A stretch of DNA of 64,000 nucleotides from contig CAICTM010000246.1 in the NCBI GenBank assembly GCA_903772945.1, forward strand, positions 1-64,000, given 5' to 3'. Below are positions 54,764 through 64,000 of the stretch, piece by piece. Position 1 is the first letter of the stretch. Every line of letters starts with the position of its first letter. Source of the DNA: Seminavis robusta. Taxonomy: Eukaryota; Bacillariophyta; Bacillariophyceae; Naviculales; Naviculaceae. Under the pieces are notes generated by a model that saw only the letters and a list, made by a program, of their open reading frames with translations, was not told where the DNA came from and did not search any database. A program made the position numbers and the translations under genes.

Positions 54764-55435
54764 GGTTGCTTTCTTCTTCTTCTTCTTCGTTTGATCGTTT
54801 CAATGCGACAATGGTTGTCTCTATGTAGGTAACTAAACTAAAACAACGTCGTCTTCAGCCTCTCTATCCCCTCCCTCCAACGAACTAACACAGCATCGAT
54901 CCGAAGCAGCTTTGGTATTTGAAAAGAAAGATGTTCGGGTTGGATGCAACAGGCTGTCGATTTGTGAGCGTTGGAGCACTTTTGGAGGGAAGACAGGAAG
55001 CATGCACGAATGACGCGGGACCATCACTCAGTTCACACATGCATGAAACGGCCAGTTTAGCAAGAGACAAGCGCTGTATTGGGTTGCAAATACAACGGTA
55101 CACGGTACTGGTACCACCTGGTACCATACCGGTACCGCGTACGGTACGTACAACTGGTTCCGTACACCCACAAATAAATGGAGGATTCGGCATGATAGAC
55201 CTTGTTTTGATTCCTTCGTGAAAAATAAAGGTTTCCCTTTGTCATTGGGCTTGCTCCCTCTGGATTTGCAATGACATGGCTTCATGGGCGAACGGTGCGT
55301 TGGGTCGTCCATAAACGCGTGATACCGTCCAACACTTTCTGTGACTTTGTTTTGGTTGATTGGATTAGGTCCCGCTATCAAACGAGTCAACTGTTACGTT
55401 GTTCCTTCTTTTGGATCAACCATTCCGATGGACGC
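54764..55435. other. Intergenic gap before the tRNA
   Basis: It contains a dense cluster of GGTACC/ACCGGT palindromes at about 55098-55150. No protein gene is supported. The right end is the upstream region of the tRNA. Confidence 0.45.
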
Positions 55436-55517
55436 GACTGGGTGCGAGAGTGGTTATTCGGGTGGACTTGAAATCCACTGCCTTATTGGCGCGCAGGTTC
55501 GAATCCTGTCCCAGTCG
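55436..55517 (+). tRNA. tRNA-Ser (anticodon UGA)
   Basis: An 82-base cloverleaf can be drawn by eye. Acceptor GACTGGG pairs with CCCAGTC (discriminator G). D arm CGA/TCG surrounds GAGTGGTTAT. Anticodon stem GTGGA/TCCAC holds loop CTTGAAA, giving anticodon TGA. A short variable stem GCC/GGC marks a class II tRNA, as expected for Ser. T arm GCAGG/CCTGT surrounds TTCGAAT. No intron is present. A TTTT at 55529-55532 is a fitting RNA polymerase III stop. The internal B box is GGTTCGAATCC. Confidence 0.93.
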
Positions 55518-56100
55518 TTCGAGTGATCTTTTGCCATAAGATACTGTAGTCTAGATCTAGAGTAGCTAGATGTCTTCCTCAGCTCTTCCATAGTCGATAC
55601 ATTAGCCTTGCGGTTGGACGTTAGCTAAGTAGATGCATTTGGTTCTGCTTTTCGTGGCTCCAAAATCCAAATCGTAGGCCGCCAAGCTGCATGGCTTTAG
55701 CTCTTAGCTTGTCCCACTCGCAGCCACGTTGATCCTTCGCTTTGCAGGGCAGAGCTCGCGGATCTCAACCTTTCCGAAAGCGACCGCACTCTATTAGTTA
55801 GCACAACAGCACAACGAGTGGTTGGATGCTCGTGCCGGCACGGCATTTTTCCGCGATACCTCCAAAGGGTTGGGTGTTCTCCAAAACTCCTAAGGCGTGG
55901 TGCCTTCACGTGCAATACAACGATTTGGTTTCGCATAGGCACATCACATCAGTTCAATAGCACACAGACCACACAAAAGCATTCAAATTTATCATTTATT
56001 TCATTCATTGCATAAAGAAAGAAGATTGGTTGTTCCCAAAAACATAAATGTGGCTCACAAGCGTAAGCAGCACGCTCAAAGGCCTCTCATTTCCAAGCCA
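55518..56100. other. Intergenic gap after the tRNA
   Basis: Holds the tRNA terminator and the 3' flank of the next minus-strand gene. No other gene is seen. Confidence 0.45.
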
Positions 56101-56949
56101 CTACGCTAAACAGAACGACACTACCAAACTGGCTGCCACCAACCACAGAGACGACATCACAAGAGGCGACCAAGCTGCCGAGCAACCGGCCTCGACCGAG
56201 ATTTCGTACAAGACGCAATCGTCCTTGAAACAGGCTCCGGATCCATTAAACATATCGACGGCATGTGCCACGGGGGTGACATTCCAACACAACTTTTGCT
56301 TGTAATTGGGGGTATCTTTGAACGTTTCTCGGAAATTGGTGACCGAGTAAACCTCCCAGTCGCGCAAATCCGCTTGGATATCGGATCCACCAAACATGTT
56401 GAACATGTCCTTGACATTGTGTAACTTGTCGGACCACTGTTCCAATCCTTCTCCCTTGAATTTGCGGGCGCCACAAAACATGCAGGCCATGGTTTCGGCC
56501 TTGCTCACGTCCCAACTACCTAAATTGCGATCAAATCTGGAAGCGTCCCAAAACATGGAGCTAAAATCGGTCACGGCCGATACATTCCAGCGACTGATAT
56601 CTTCGTTGAATCGTTCATTGAACGAGAACAGATTTCGAAGACTCGTCACGTTGCGGAGATCCCAGTCTCGAATGGCTCCGTGCTCTTGTGCCGTCGCATC
56701 GGGATCTTTCATGTACTGTTGCACACGCGATTGGATGTTGTTGTTGTGGAGTGCCCACGGGGTCTCGCCATTGGGATTGTTGGCAGTCACTGGTACTACT
56801 ACGAGCAACGAACTGCTGACCAGGACGGATACAAACAAGGCGATTTGGTGGAACGAAGGCATGGCTCTTCTTGCTTGGCTGCTGGAATGACGATACGATG
56901 GTGATGATGATGATGATGACGCTGTTGATCTTTCCCGAAGCTTGGTCAT
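56101..56949 (-). CDS. Small BspA-like (DUF285) protein with probable GPI anchor
   Basis: The first in-frame ATG is at 56949 (282 residues). The methionine at 56862 (MPSFHQIALFVSVLVSSSLL) would place the signal peptide right at the start and may be the true one. About four DUF285 units follow (FNEDISRWNVSAVTDFSSMF, FDRNLGSWDVSKAETMACMF and relatives), then two Cys-bearing segments. The C-terminus is hydrophobic (LVMSSLWLVAASLVVSFCLA) after a small-residue patch, as in GPI-anchored proteins (inference). It is distant from genes A and B and is not part of their duplication. Confidence 0.7.
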   Translation of the reverse strand: MTKLRERSTASSSSSSPSYRHSSSQARRAMPSFHQIALFVSVLVSSSLLVVVPVTANNPNGETPWALHNNNIQSRVQQYMKDPDATAQEHGAIRDWDLRNVTSLRNLFSFNERFNEDISRWNVSAVTDFSSMFWDASRFDRNLGSWDVSKAETMACMFCGARKFKGEGLEQWSDKLHNVKDMFNMFGGSDIQADLRDWEVYSVTNFRETFKDTPNYKQKLCWNVTPVAHAVDMFNGSGACFKDDCVLYEISVEAGCSAAWSPLVMSSLWLVAASLVVSFCLA

Positions 56950-57376
56950 GGTGGCCTTTGGAGGATCCTTTGCTGGGTTGGGATTTGGATTTGCCTCCAA
57001 GCATGCGAAGACATCGATCCTCGATGTGGCGGGGGTTCACTGAGCAACTGGGGTCATTCAGATATTTCGCACTCGTAGGCTTTGAGTGCCGTAATGACAT
57101 CAATGAAAGTCCCAAGGGAAACTGTCTCATTTTTTCTGTCCTTCCGGCTTCCGGATCTTCTTCTCTCCTCCCTCTGGCCCTCACACCTTCCGCAGGGACG
57201 GATTTTTAGCCCTGACGCATTCACAATCTCGGGGACTGCCGAACGACAAATTTTCAGAGATGATGAGAATGCAACTTTGAAAGACTTGCACTTGAGTTGC
57301 TGGAGGGAAGAACTTTGAAGTAGCCAAAAGTTCGGCACCCCAGATCACATTATTTAGTTTCTGCACATTCAACACC
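56950..57376. promoter_or_regulatory. Divergent intergenic region
   Basis: These 427 bases lie between the divergent DUF285 and CBS/PP2C genes. Minus-strand frames here are open but lack a usable start. Confidence 0.4.
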
Positions 57377-59559
57377 ATGAGGACCCTATTGTATGCATCA
57401 CGAGTGGCGCTGAAACGGGCCCGAATACCGGTGGCAAGAGGGTATACGCTGGACGACAGAGTCCTGAGCAATGCCTACTCTTCTACTTCTAGACGACTGT
57501 TATCTACCTCTCTGTCTTCCTTCGAGGACGAACAACATGATGACAGAAGTGTCGTTATTCCAGCGACACTAGCATCCCTTACCTCCAAGAAAGGCGCTAC
57601 TGCTAGTCACAGGGAGACCAAGATTAGTAAAAAGGAAATGAGGGAAGAGGAGACCAAACGATGGAGATTATCCGATGTCCCCATTTCCGACATTTTAGAG
57701 GCCAAACACAGCAATCGATGGGTCAATCCTACCATTTCCAGCACGGCAACTCTCAAAGAAGCCATTGAAATAATCTTGGAAGGAGAACTTAGCGCCGCCA
57801 TGGTCGTTGATGAAACCAAGCATGTCGTGGGTCTCGTCACATCCAGAGATTTATTGCGGTGTATTTCCATGGGTATCAAAGATGGGGATTCCAGCGATGA
57901 ACTACTCGATCGAGTGGTGGGGGATCATGTCATGACACCCATTAGTCAAGTTATTTATGCAAGACCAGAAGGTAAGTCACCAGAATAAGACACAAGCAAC
58001 ACAAACAGAGATAAAGCCATGACAATTCACAAACCACAAACTAAAAATGACAAAACATAACAATTACTCTTTTTCTCTCAGAAACGGTCGGATCGTGCCG
58101 AACCATCATGGCCAAGCTGGGAATCAAATGTCTTCCCGTATTATCCAAAGAAGGGAGAGTGGAGGGATTGGTGACGGCTCGAGACATGTCCCAGTATCGA
58201 TTTTCAGCAGAGGACAAGGGTGGAAAAAAGAGCTACTTGAACGATGTCTCAGAACGAGTAGGCATGGGATCCAACACCAGTATGGCTGACCCTCCAGCGT
58301 TTATGCAGGCTCATCTCGCTCTGGAACAAACAGCACTCTTTATCAACGTGGGTGTCGCAGAGTTGCCACATCCCTTCAAAACAGAAAATGGCGTCGGAAT
58401 GAATCATCGCGATTTTGGACCCAGCGAGTTCTCCGCCGATCCATCCTTTTCCGAAGATGCCTTCTTTACCAAAACTGTACGACTCCCCGATGAAAAACTC
58501 AACAAAATACAGGAAGTGACCTATTGTGGTATTGCCGATGGGGTTGGCTCGTGGAGGGCGTATGGAGTCGATCCTCGCGAATTCTCACACGCATTAATGA
58601 AGGAATGTGAAAATGTGCTGCAGGAAGCATCCAATAGTGCACTCGAACGGGAAATGAAAGGAGAAAAGAATCGTCGGAGTATCCGGCCGGGGGAAGTATT
58701 GGCCAATGCCTACGATCGAGTGGTGGAACAGAATATCACTGGATCCTCCACAGCCTGTGTGGCCCTCTTTGACAGCATTCGCCATCAGTTGCACTTCAGC
58801 AACTTGGGCGACTCGGGGATCATCATTCTGCGGCATATTGATTCCGATGTGGCGGGAGCACTGAAACGAAACCGCAAAACACCAAGAGCAGAGCGAAAGT
58901 CGGATCTACAGGCTGTCTTTGTCTCGCAACAACAATTGCATTCGTTCAATCATCCATTCCAACTGGGATGGACTGGAGAGGAACTGGAGAAAGAAGAAAA
59001 AACATCCTTCTCGTCCGCCAAATCTGCCTGCACGACAAGTGTACATCTGCGACGCGGAGACGTCATCATCATGGCCACAGACGGGCTATTCGACAATGTT
59101 GATATTGATGAAATTGCTGCCGTTACATTGGAGTGGGAGCGACAAAATGGCTTTTTGCGAGGGGGTGATATTGATGGACGAGAGAACCGATGGACGCTGG
59201 GGAATTCGCTCACTGATTGTTCGTATGAACGGGTCCCGAATCTTGCCGAGATGCTGGTGAAAAAGGCTCGCAATAACAGTCTGGATCCTACCACCGATTC
59301 GCCGTTTGCATTGCTTGCAAAGGATAATGATATCATGTGGAGTGGAGGTACGGATGTTGCTTGTTTGACAGTTCGGTTCAGTTGCAGCCTGCGCTGCACA
59401 TGTGAACCCATGTGCGGCTTTTTGTATGAGCACACTCATTTCCTGTTTGCATCTGTTTCGCCCTGGAAAATAGGAATGCCTGATGATTGCACAGTGATTG
59501 CCATGCATGTAGTTGGCCGTTCACCGCTTGCTCGTGCAGGAAAGCTTAGTGGTCTCTGA
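57377..59559 (+). CDS. Mitochondrial CBS-domain/PP2C-type (PTC7-like) phosphatase fusion, three exons
   Basis: Exons 57377-57971, 58082-59347 and 59474-59559 give 648 residues. The N-terminus is Arg/Ser-rich and lacks acids (MRTLLYASRVALKRARIPVARG), typical of a mitochondrial presequence. A CBS pair spans about 95-290 (VDETKHVVGLVTSRDLLR; LPVLSKEGRVEGLVTARDM) and is split by intron 1. The PP2C domain of PTC7 type follows, with ADGVGSWRAYGVDPREFS, NLGDSGIIILR and ATDGLFDNVD. It closes with SGGMPDDCTVIAM once intron 2 is removed. PTC7 phosphatases act on mitochondrial enzymes (family knowledge). CBS pairs bind adenosine nucleotides, so the fusion suggests energy-state control of dephosphorylation (inference). 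Intron 2 is 126 nt and open, so retention would insert 42 residues just before the last metal-binding Asp. Confidence 0.85.
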
Positions 59560-60386
59560 TGAGGCTGCTCATGTCACTGTTTCTGATCACCACCACATAG
59601 TTCACTATTCCACACTGGCTAGCTTCCACTCAAGTGTAGCACGAAAGCAACATCGCAAAGTGATGCGCGCAAAAAAGGATGGCAGCAGGCTACGGGAAGG
59701 ACTCTTGCCACGGCAACCCAGAAGCTTTGTGCTTGGGACACCGGTAGTGATCTGCCTTGGGCAACGTGAGATACGGGCCAGTTGGCGACACACATATTCC
59801 ATTGCCACCCAGCTGACAGAACTAGCTGGAGTAGCGTGTTCCATAGCGCATAGACTTAAAACAGAACATAGATGAAGCTGCTTCAAGCTACCAGCGCTAG
59901 TTGTTTGGCCTACTGCTCAAGCTTCGTCTTGTGAGATTGCTGGTTCACACTTGCTTACTTGGTCCTCAGTGTGTTTTCTTTACAATATGTCGGTCAAAGG
60001 ACAGTATCGGTACGAGAACCTGCCTTGGATGCCAGTGGTACTGCCACTGTACCCAAGTGGTGTTGCATAGGGTCGATCTTGCAACTCCTAATAAGCTAAG
60101 CCTCTTGTTCTCAGCTGCACACTGTCATCAGCAACTCTTGCATCCACTACCAGCAAGGCAAAACGGGTGCTTTCGTTTATTTGATACTGGTAGACTACCG
60201 GTAGAGTTGAGTTGTCCTGTTCAAGAGCAATTTGGCACATTCTGGGTCCTCGCTAACCGGCCATCTTGAATCGGTGCTGTTTGATGAAAGATTAAGTATT
60301 GTACAGAAGCTACATGTCTTATGTCTGTTTAAAATCACAGGGCGGGTCAAGGCCAGTTGTGGCTGTCGTCTTCTCCGGCATGCTTG
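59560..60386. other. Intergenic gap between convergent genes
   Basis: No gene is supported in these 827 bases. Frames on both strands lack domains. Confidence 0.45.
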
Positions 60387-62851
60387 CTAGTCAATCCAAT
60401 CATAGGCATCCACATCTGCCAAAAACTTGGACTTTGCAGCAGTTTCTCCCAATCCATCATCGAAGACCACAGCGTCGTGAGAATCTCGTTCATGCGGTTC
60501 CTTGTACTCTAATCCGAGGTAATCAAAGATGTCCCTCTCCGTGCTGGCTTCCAGGACTCTCTCCTGGACACATTCCTTGGCATTGTACAAGCCGTGATCG
60601 CTCAATTTGAGGCCCTTTTTCACTTCAGCATACAATCGGATGGACCGGTTGAAGAACCCACAACCTACGCACATTTGTCAGTCAGGCCACAAGCAAGGAG
60701 CACCCCAAAGCAGAAACCTTCAAGACTTGCTTTGCAATTCGTTTCTTACCTGTAAAATGAATCCAAGCAAACGCTCGTTCCCGGAACGGGTAGAACTTGA
60801 TGTCCACGCGCCGTCGTCTTCCAGGAACCTTGGGCGAGTAAAAGACTCCCATGTAGGACGACCCAGCATGTTTTTTGGTTGTCGATGATTTCTGGACCAC
60901 CTTATCGCCATCGTCCGCATTGTACCCTCCCTTGCAATAGTCCCCATTGTCCTTGCTGCGTAGTTTCATCCCGGCAATAAAGGTCAAATGATAGGCCATG
61001 TGTCCCTCATCCAATAGTTCTTCGACCATCTCCCCCAAGACGGTTTCCGGGACCGTTTTGACGTAGTCCTTGTGTGTAATGAGCACATCCACGTCCCCAC
61101 ATTCCGCCTTGCCTCGTCGGTAGCTTCCCATGATTGTAATTTCCAGTGGATTGTTGCTGTTATTATTGTTGTTGTTGCTGTCGTAGTTGAAATGTCGACG
61201 CATTGCCGTTTCAATGATTTTGCCAATTTCTTCGACTTCGCTTCGATCCATATGATCTTTGAAATCTTGATGACAATCGACGCCGATCCGCTGGTTGCGC
61301 TCCATCTCGAGTCGATTGGTCGCCAAAGCATGACAGACGTCCTGGATGGTTTGGAATTTGTACACTTGTACCAACTGGGATGCCTGAGTGCATGATCCAA
61401 AACAGAACAGAGCCAAAAATAATAAATGAATAAATGAAATGAGCAACGAGCCATGCGCCATTCACTGCTCGTGGATTGTATTTGTGTTGTGTTTCGACAA
61501 TACGGTACATACCAGAACTCTTCCAACTCCCCAGATTGCCATCATGACTTTCATGGCGTTTCGTTCGGGACTCTTTTGAAATTCTTGAATGCGATCAATG
61601 GTTCCGGTTTGTAGGATTTGACAAATTTTGTCTTGTGTGGCAGGACCAATGCCATGAATCCGAGCAATCATACTTTGGACGGTGGGATCGAGTGTGACCT
61701 CAAAATCGAGATTTTGAATGCGACCGGCGGCCCGATCGTACGTGTATCCCCTCCACACATCTTCTTTCAGCAATGGGCATTTTTGATGGAGGCGGGACAA
61801 TTCTCGAAGTTTGGTCATGACGAGGAAATTGTTGGGGAATACACCTCCATTTTTGCGTTTTGGGTTGGCTTCTTCCTCGTCGCTCTCTTCGTGTTCTTTT
61901 GCGGCTGGTTGTTGTTGTAGTTGTGACAACGTGGTGCTGGTTTGTTGAGATGATTGAGAATATTTTTGGCGCTGCAACAGATTGAGGGGAAAGAAATACA
62001 CATGTTGTTGGAGCCGTTGCAAAGAGTGACAAGAGACGCCAACGTTCCAGTTTTTGCTTCGCACCTTGCTAGGAGAGCTGAGATTGATTTTCCACCATCG
62101 ATGTTCCCGTGGCAACTGTGCCGGAAGCTTGCCCTTGGTTCTTGTGATCCATGTCGGCAGAGCGCACTGGATCTGATGCTACGGTACAGAAATGAATCAC
62201 CAGAACACACAAAACCAAAAGAGTGAGAATTTGAAAAAGACGCAAGTGACCATGACTACGGTATCTCAAGGAATCAATCCTGCCAAGGACAAAAACGGCA
62301 ATCTATGACATGGGAAAAAGGAGATCCAGAAAGCCCTTGATCAAGCCATAGAGAAAGCCATTGATCTCCTTCTTTTCTACCGTATATCATAGATTACCTT
62401 TTTTGTCCTTGGCAGGATTTGTTGCGATACGGTACAGTAGGTAGTCTTTGAAGTAGAGAATGGAAATTGTCGAGCTTGTACACGTGTACAGTACTGTCAT
62501 TACCTTGTGAAGAAACTCGGAAAAGTCGTCAACCGACGCAAACTGCAAGACTTGTGCAGCGCGTTCCATGGTCAGACTTTCGTCGAGTACCAAATGGGTG
62601 GGGAGTGGAATCCGATCCAATTGTCGCTGTCGCTTTCTCGTTTTCTTGTTGGCGACTTTGCGTTGAGCGGGCGTAAGACGCGCTGCAAAGTCGGAAACGA
62701 CCGTGGCTCCTTTGTCTTGGGCGGTGCGGACGAGACTGTCAATTCTCGATTGTGGCATGGCCGTGCCCCATTTCAACACGAACAAACGGATCTTGCGATC
62801 ATCATCTTGTCCTATCGACCCGTCCCTCGAAGCTGTCTTGTCCATGTCCAT
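60387..62851 (-). CDS. POLL: DNA polymerase lambda-like, family X, with BRCT domain, five exons
   Basis: Exons 62851-62504, 62178-62065, 61971-61513, 61383-60750 and 60664-60387 give 610 residues; every junction is GT-AG and keeps frame. The BRCT domain (1-140) spans exons 1-2 and ends with QCALPTWITRTKGKL. A Ser/Gln/Glu linker follows. The 8-kDa and fingers region has the helix-hairpin-helix HGIGPATQDKICQ and GVGRVLASQLVQVYKF. The catalytic palm has GSYRRGKAECGDVDVLIT (Asp about 404 and 406) and RRVDIKFYP (Asp about 501). HFTGCGFFNRSIRLYA, the ribose-contact block, is restored by the last splice. The enzyme would fill gaps in base-excision repair and end joining in the nucleus (family knowledge). 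Confidence 0.9.
62279..62416. repeat. Fold-back (inverted-repeat) element in POLL intron 1
   Basis: Arms 62279-62308 and 62387-62416 are complementary at 28 of 30 positions (CCTGCCAAGGACAAAAA type). An inner pair, AAGGAGATC (62318-62326) and GATCTCCTT (62363-62371), extends the hairpin. Outside the arms, weaker complementarity continues toward ACGGTATC/GATACGGT. Size and shape fit a MITE-like element. Confidence 0.75.
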
Positions 62852-63446
62852 GGTGACTCCATCCAGCTAGCTAGCTAGTTAGTTCGTCATCTCTGACTGA
62901 CGCTTGGAATGATCAGGCGATCTGGAGGCAATTCAATTAATTCTACAAAAAGAAGATTCTCAAAAAGATCTCATTGCCCTCACAAAATGCTCACCCGGCC
63001 GACGCATCATCTCCGCGCTTAAGTAACATTGTTCATGGCTCGCTGGTTATTATGGCCTTTGCACGTAGAGACTACGAGAATGTGGTACTGCAACACGTAC
63101 TTTTACAAACTTTTTGCGCTTTCTCAAAAAGACGAAAATGACCCACTCAAGATTTCTCGTTACGAATGTTTTACGATGGCTAATTAAATGAGAAATTCGT
63201 TAGGGATTGAATGAAAGTATAGCCATTGTAAGTTTAAGTCTTATTGACTACAAATGGAAGTGACAGCCGGTTGCTGCTGCTTTATCGATTGAACGAACCA
63301 AAATCGGGAAGTAGATTGACATCGTTTGTCTTTTTGGTGCTTTCGCAATGTCCCCACCACCACCGTCCAAGAAGGAAAAAGCGCTCTCTATTTAGTTAGT
63401 TAGGTTTTAGCCACCATACCCTGTCCCACACAAAGTGGTGCACTGC
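62852..63446. promoter_or_regulatory. Divergent intergenic region
   Basis: These 595 bases separate POLL (minus) from the last gene (plus). CTAGCTAGCTAG lies immediately upstream of the POLL start. No gene or RNA is seen. Confidence 0.4.
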
Positions 63447-64000
63447 ATGGACCCATCGCATCACAAGGCGGGGTCATCATCAGCAGCAGCAGCCACAACA
63501 GGAGGGACATTTTCTTCTTCTCATAATCAGCAGAAGACAACCAACTCCAATCCTAGTAGTAGTACTACCACCACTCCCAACAGCAGCAATCGGGGACATC
63601 GAGTTCGTAGTGGCGACGACTCGACTTCCAAGAAGAAGAAGAAGTCCCCCCAGAAGAAGCGCCACTTGTTGACCATTGCTAGTGAATACTATAGTAGTAG
63701 TCACGACTATAACAACAACAGCACGATGGATTGGTTCGGGGGGATCTTTGACGAACAGCCGGCCAAGGAAGAAGAGTTCCCCAAAGACGAACAAGAGTTG
63801 GATGATGCCGCACGAGATGCCGCCAAGGCGGATATTCGAAGGATTCTCAGTACGACTTCCGAAGAGGCAGACCGTCAACTGGAACTCGACCCGTATGACC
63901 ACACACTCGTCCAACAAATCGAAAAGGAATTGGCCGAAGAAGGCAGTGGCGGAGACAGCGACACGAACAACACTCATCGCATCAGTGAAGTCGCCACTAT
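63447..64000 (+). CDS. N-terminal part of a Ser/Lys-rich hypothetical protein, cut by window edge
   Basis: From the ATG at 63447 the plus frame is open to the window end (184 codons). It opens with a low-complexity Ser/Thr/Asn/Gln region (MDPSHHKAGSSSAAAATTGG), then a basic cluster STSKKKKKSPQKKR that could be a nuclear-localisation signal. An acidic, helix-prone segment follows (MDWFGGIFDEQPAKEEEFPK; DAARDAAKADIRRIL; QIEKELAEEG). The frame is favoured over the opposite-strand one because of the ATG context, codon choice and sharp charge patterning. No family is recognised; the rest lies beyond the window. Confidence 0.6.
   Translation, partial: MDPSHHKAGSSSAAAATTGGTFSSSHNQQKTTNSNPSSSTTTTPNSSNRGHRVRSGDDSTSKKKKKSPQKKRHLLTIASEYYSSSHDYNNNSTMDWFGGIFDEQPAKEEEFPKDEQELDDAARDAAKADIRRILSTTSEEADRQLELDPYDHTLVQQIEKELAEEGSGGDSDTNNTHRISEVAT

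Noticed and set aside
62069-62269. Apparent small membrane protein antisense to nothing, overlapping POLL exon 2
   Set aside because: Mostly intron 1 sequence read in a different frame. The BRCT continuation QCALPTWITRTKGKL identifies the true exon and frame.

Overview
The window looks like nuclear DNA of a diatom, probably a raphid pennate species; the species itself is not established. Grounds: dense genes on both strands, short GT-AG introns (77-129 nt apart from one of 325 nt), proteins built from BspA-like (DUF285) repeats joined by Ser/Pro stalks, very large secreted mosaic proteins with Lys/Ser-rich N-termini, and a selenoprotein read through an in-frame UGA. There is no operon structure and no CRISPR array. 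No virus-like or retroelement copy was recognised.

Layout. 0-6 kb: the 5' end of a secreted or plastid-targeted protein (minus strand), a BTB-BACK gene with a frameshift, a GT8-like glycosyltransferase and a single-pass membrane protein with a TEX264/GyrI-like fold. 6-16 kb: three intronless paralogues of a dynamin-like GTPase with a Cys-rich, WGH-containing C-terminus, plus a C-terminal remnant of a fourth copy. 16.5-23 kb: a deiodinase-like selenoprotein, divergent from a spliced gene with an internal ubiquitin domain; then a two-PDZ protein and a Cys-rich membrane protein. 24-33.4 kb: two paralogous secreted mosaic genes sharing an exon plan (signal exon, micro-exon, giant exon) and a repeated Cys domain; the second also has two fasciclin domains. 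34.3-37 kb and 48.5-51.3 kb: two BspA-like genes in a segmental duplication whose 3' kilobase is about 99% identical.

Between and after these lie a Ctr-like copper transporter, an EF-hand/GDT1-type cation transporter, a short LRR-like protein, a STAND-like ATPase, a phytanoyl-CoA dioxygenase/Tudor fusion, a tRNA-Ser(UGA), a third BspA-like protein, a mitochondrial CBS/PP2C fusion, a five-exon DNA polymerase lambda and the 5' end of a Lys-rich protein running off the right edge.

The genes do not form one pathway. Two local themes stand out: a cluster of cell-surface or wall proteins (24-57 kb) and a tandem GTPase array (6-16 kb). All splice junctions were placed by eye from GT-AG sites, reading-frame continuity and domain continuity. 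No transcript data were available. Family assignments come from motif recognition, not from searches.
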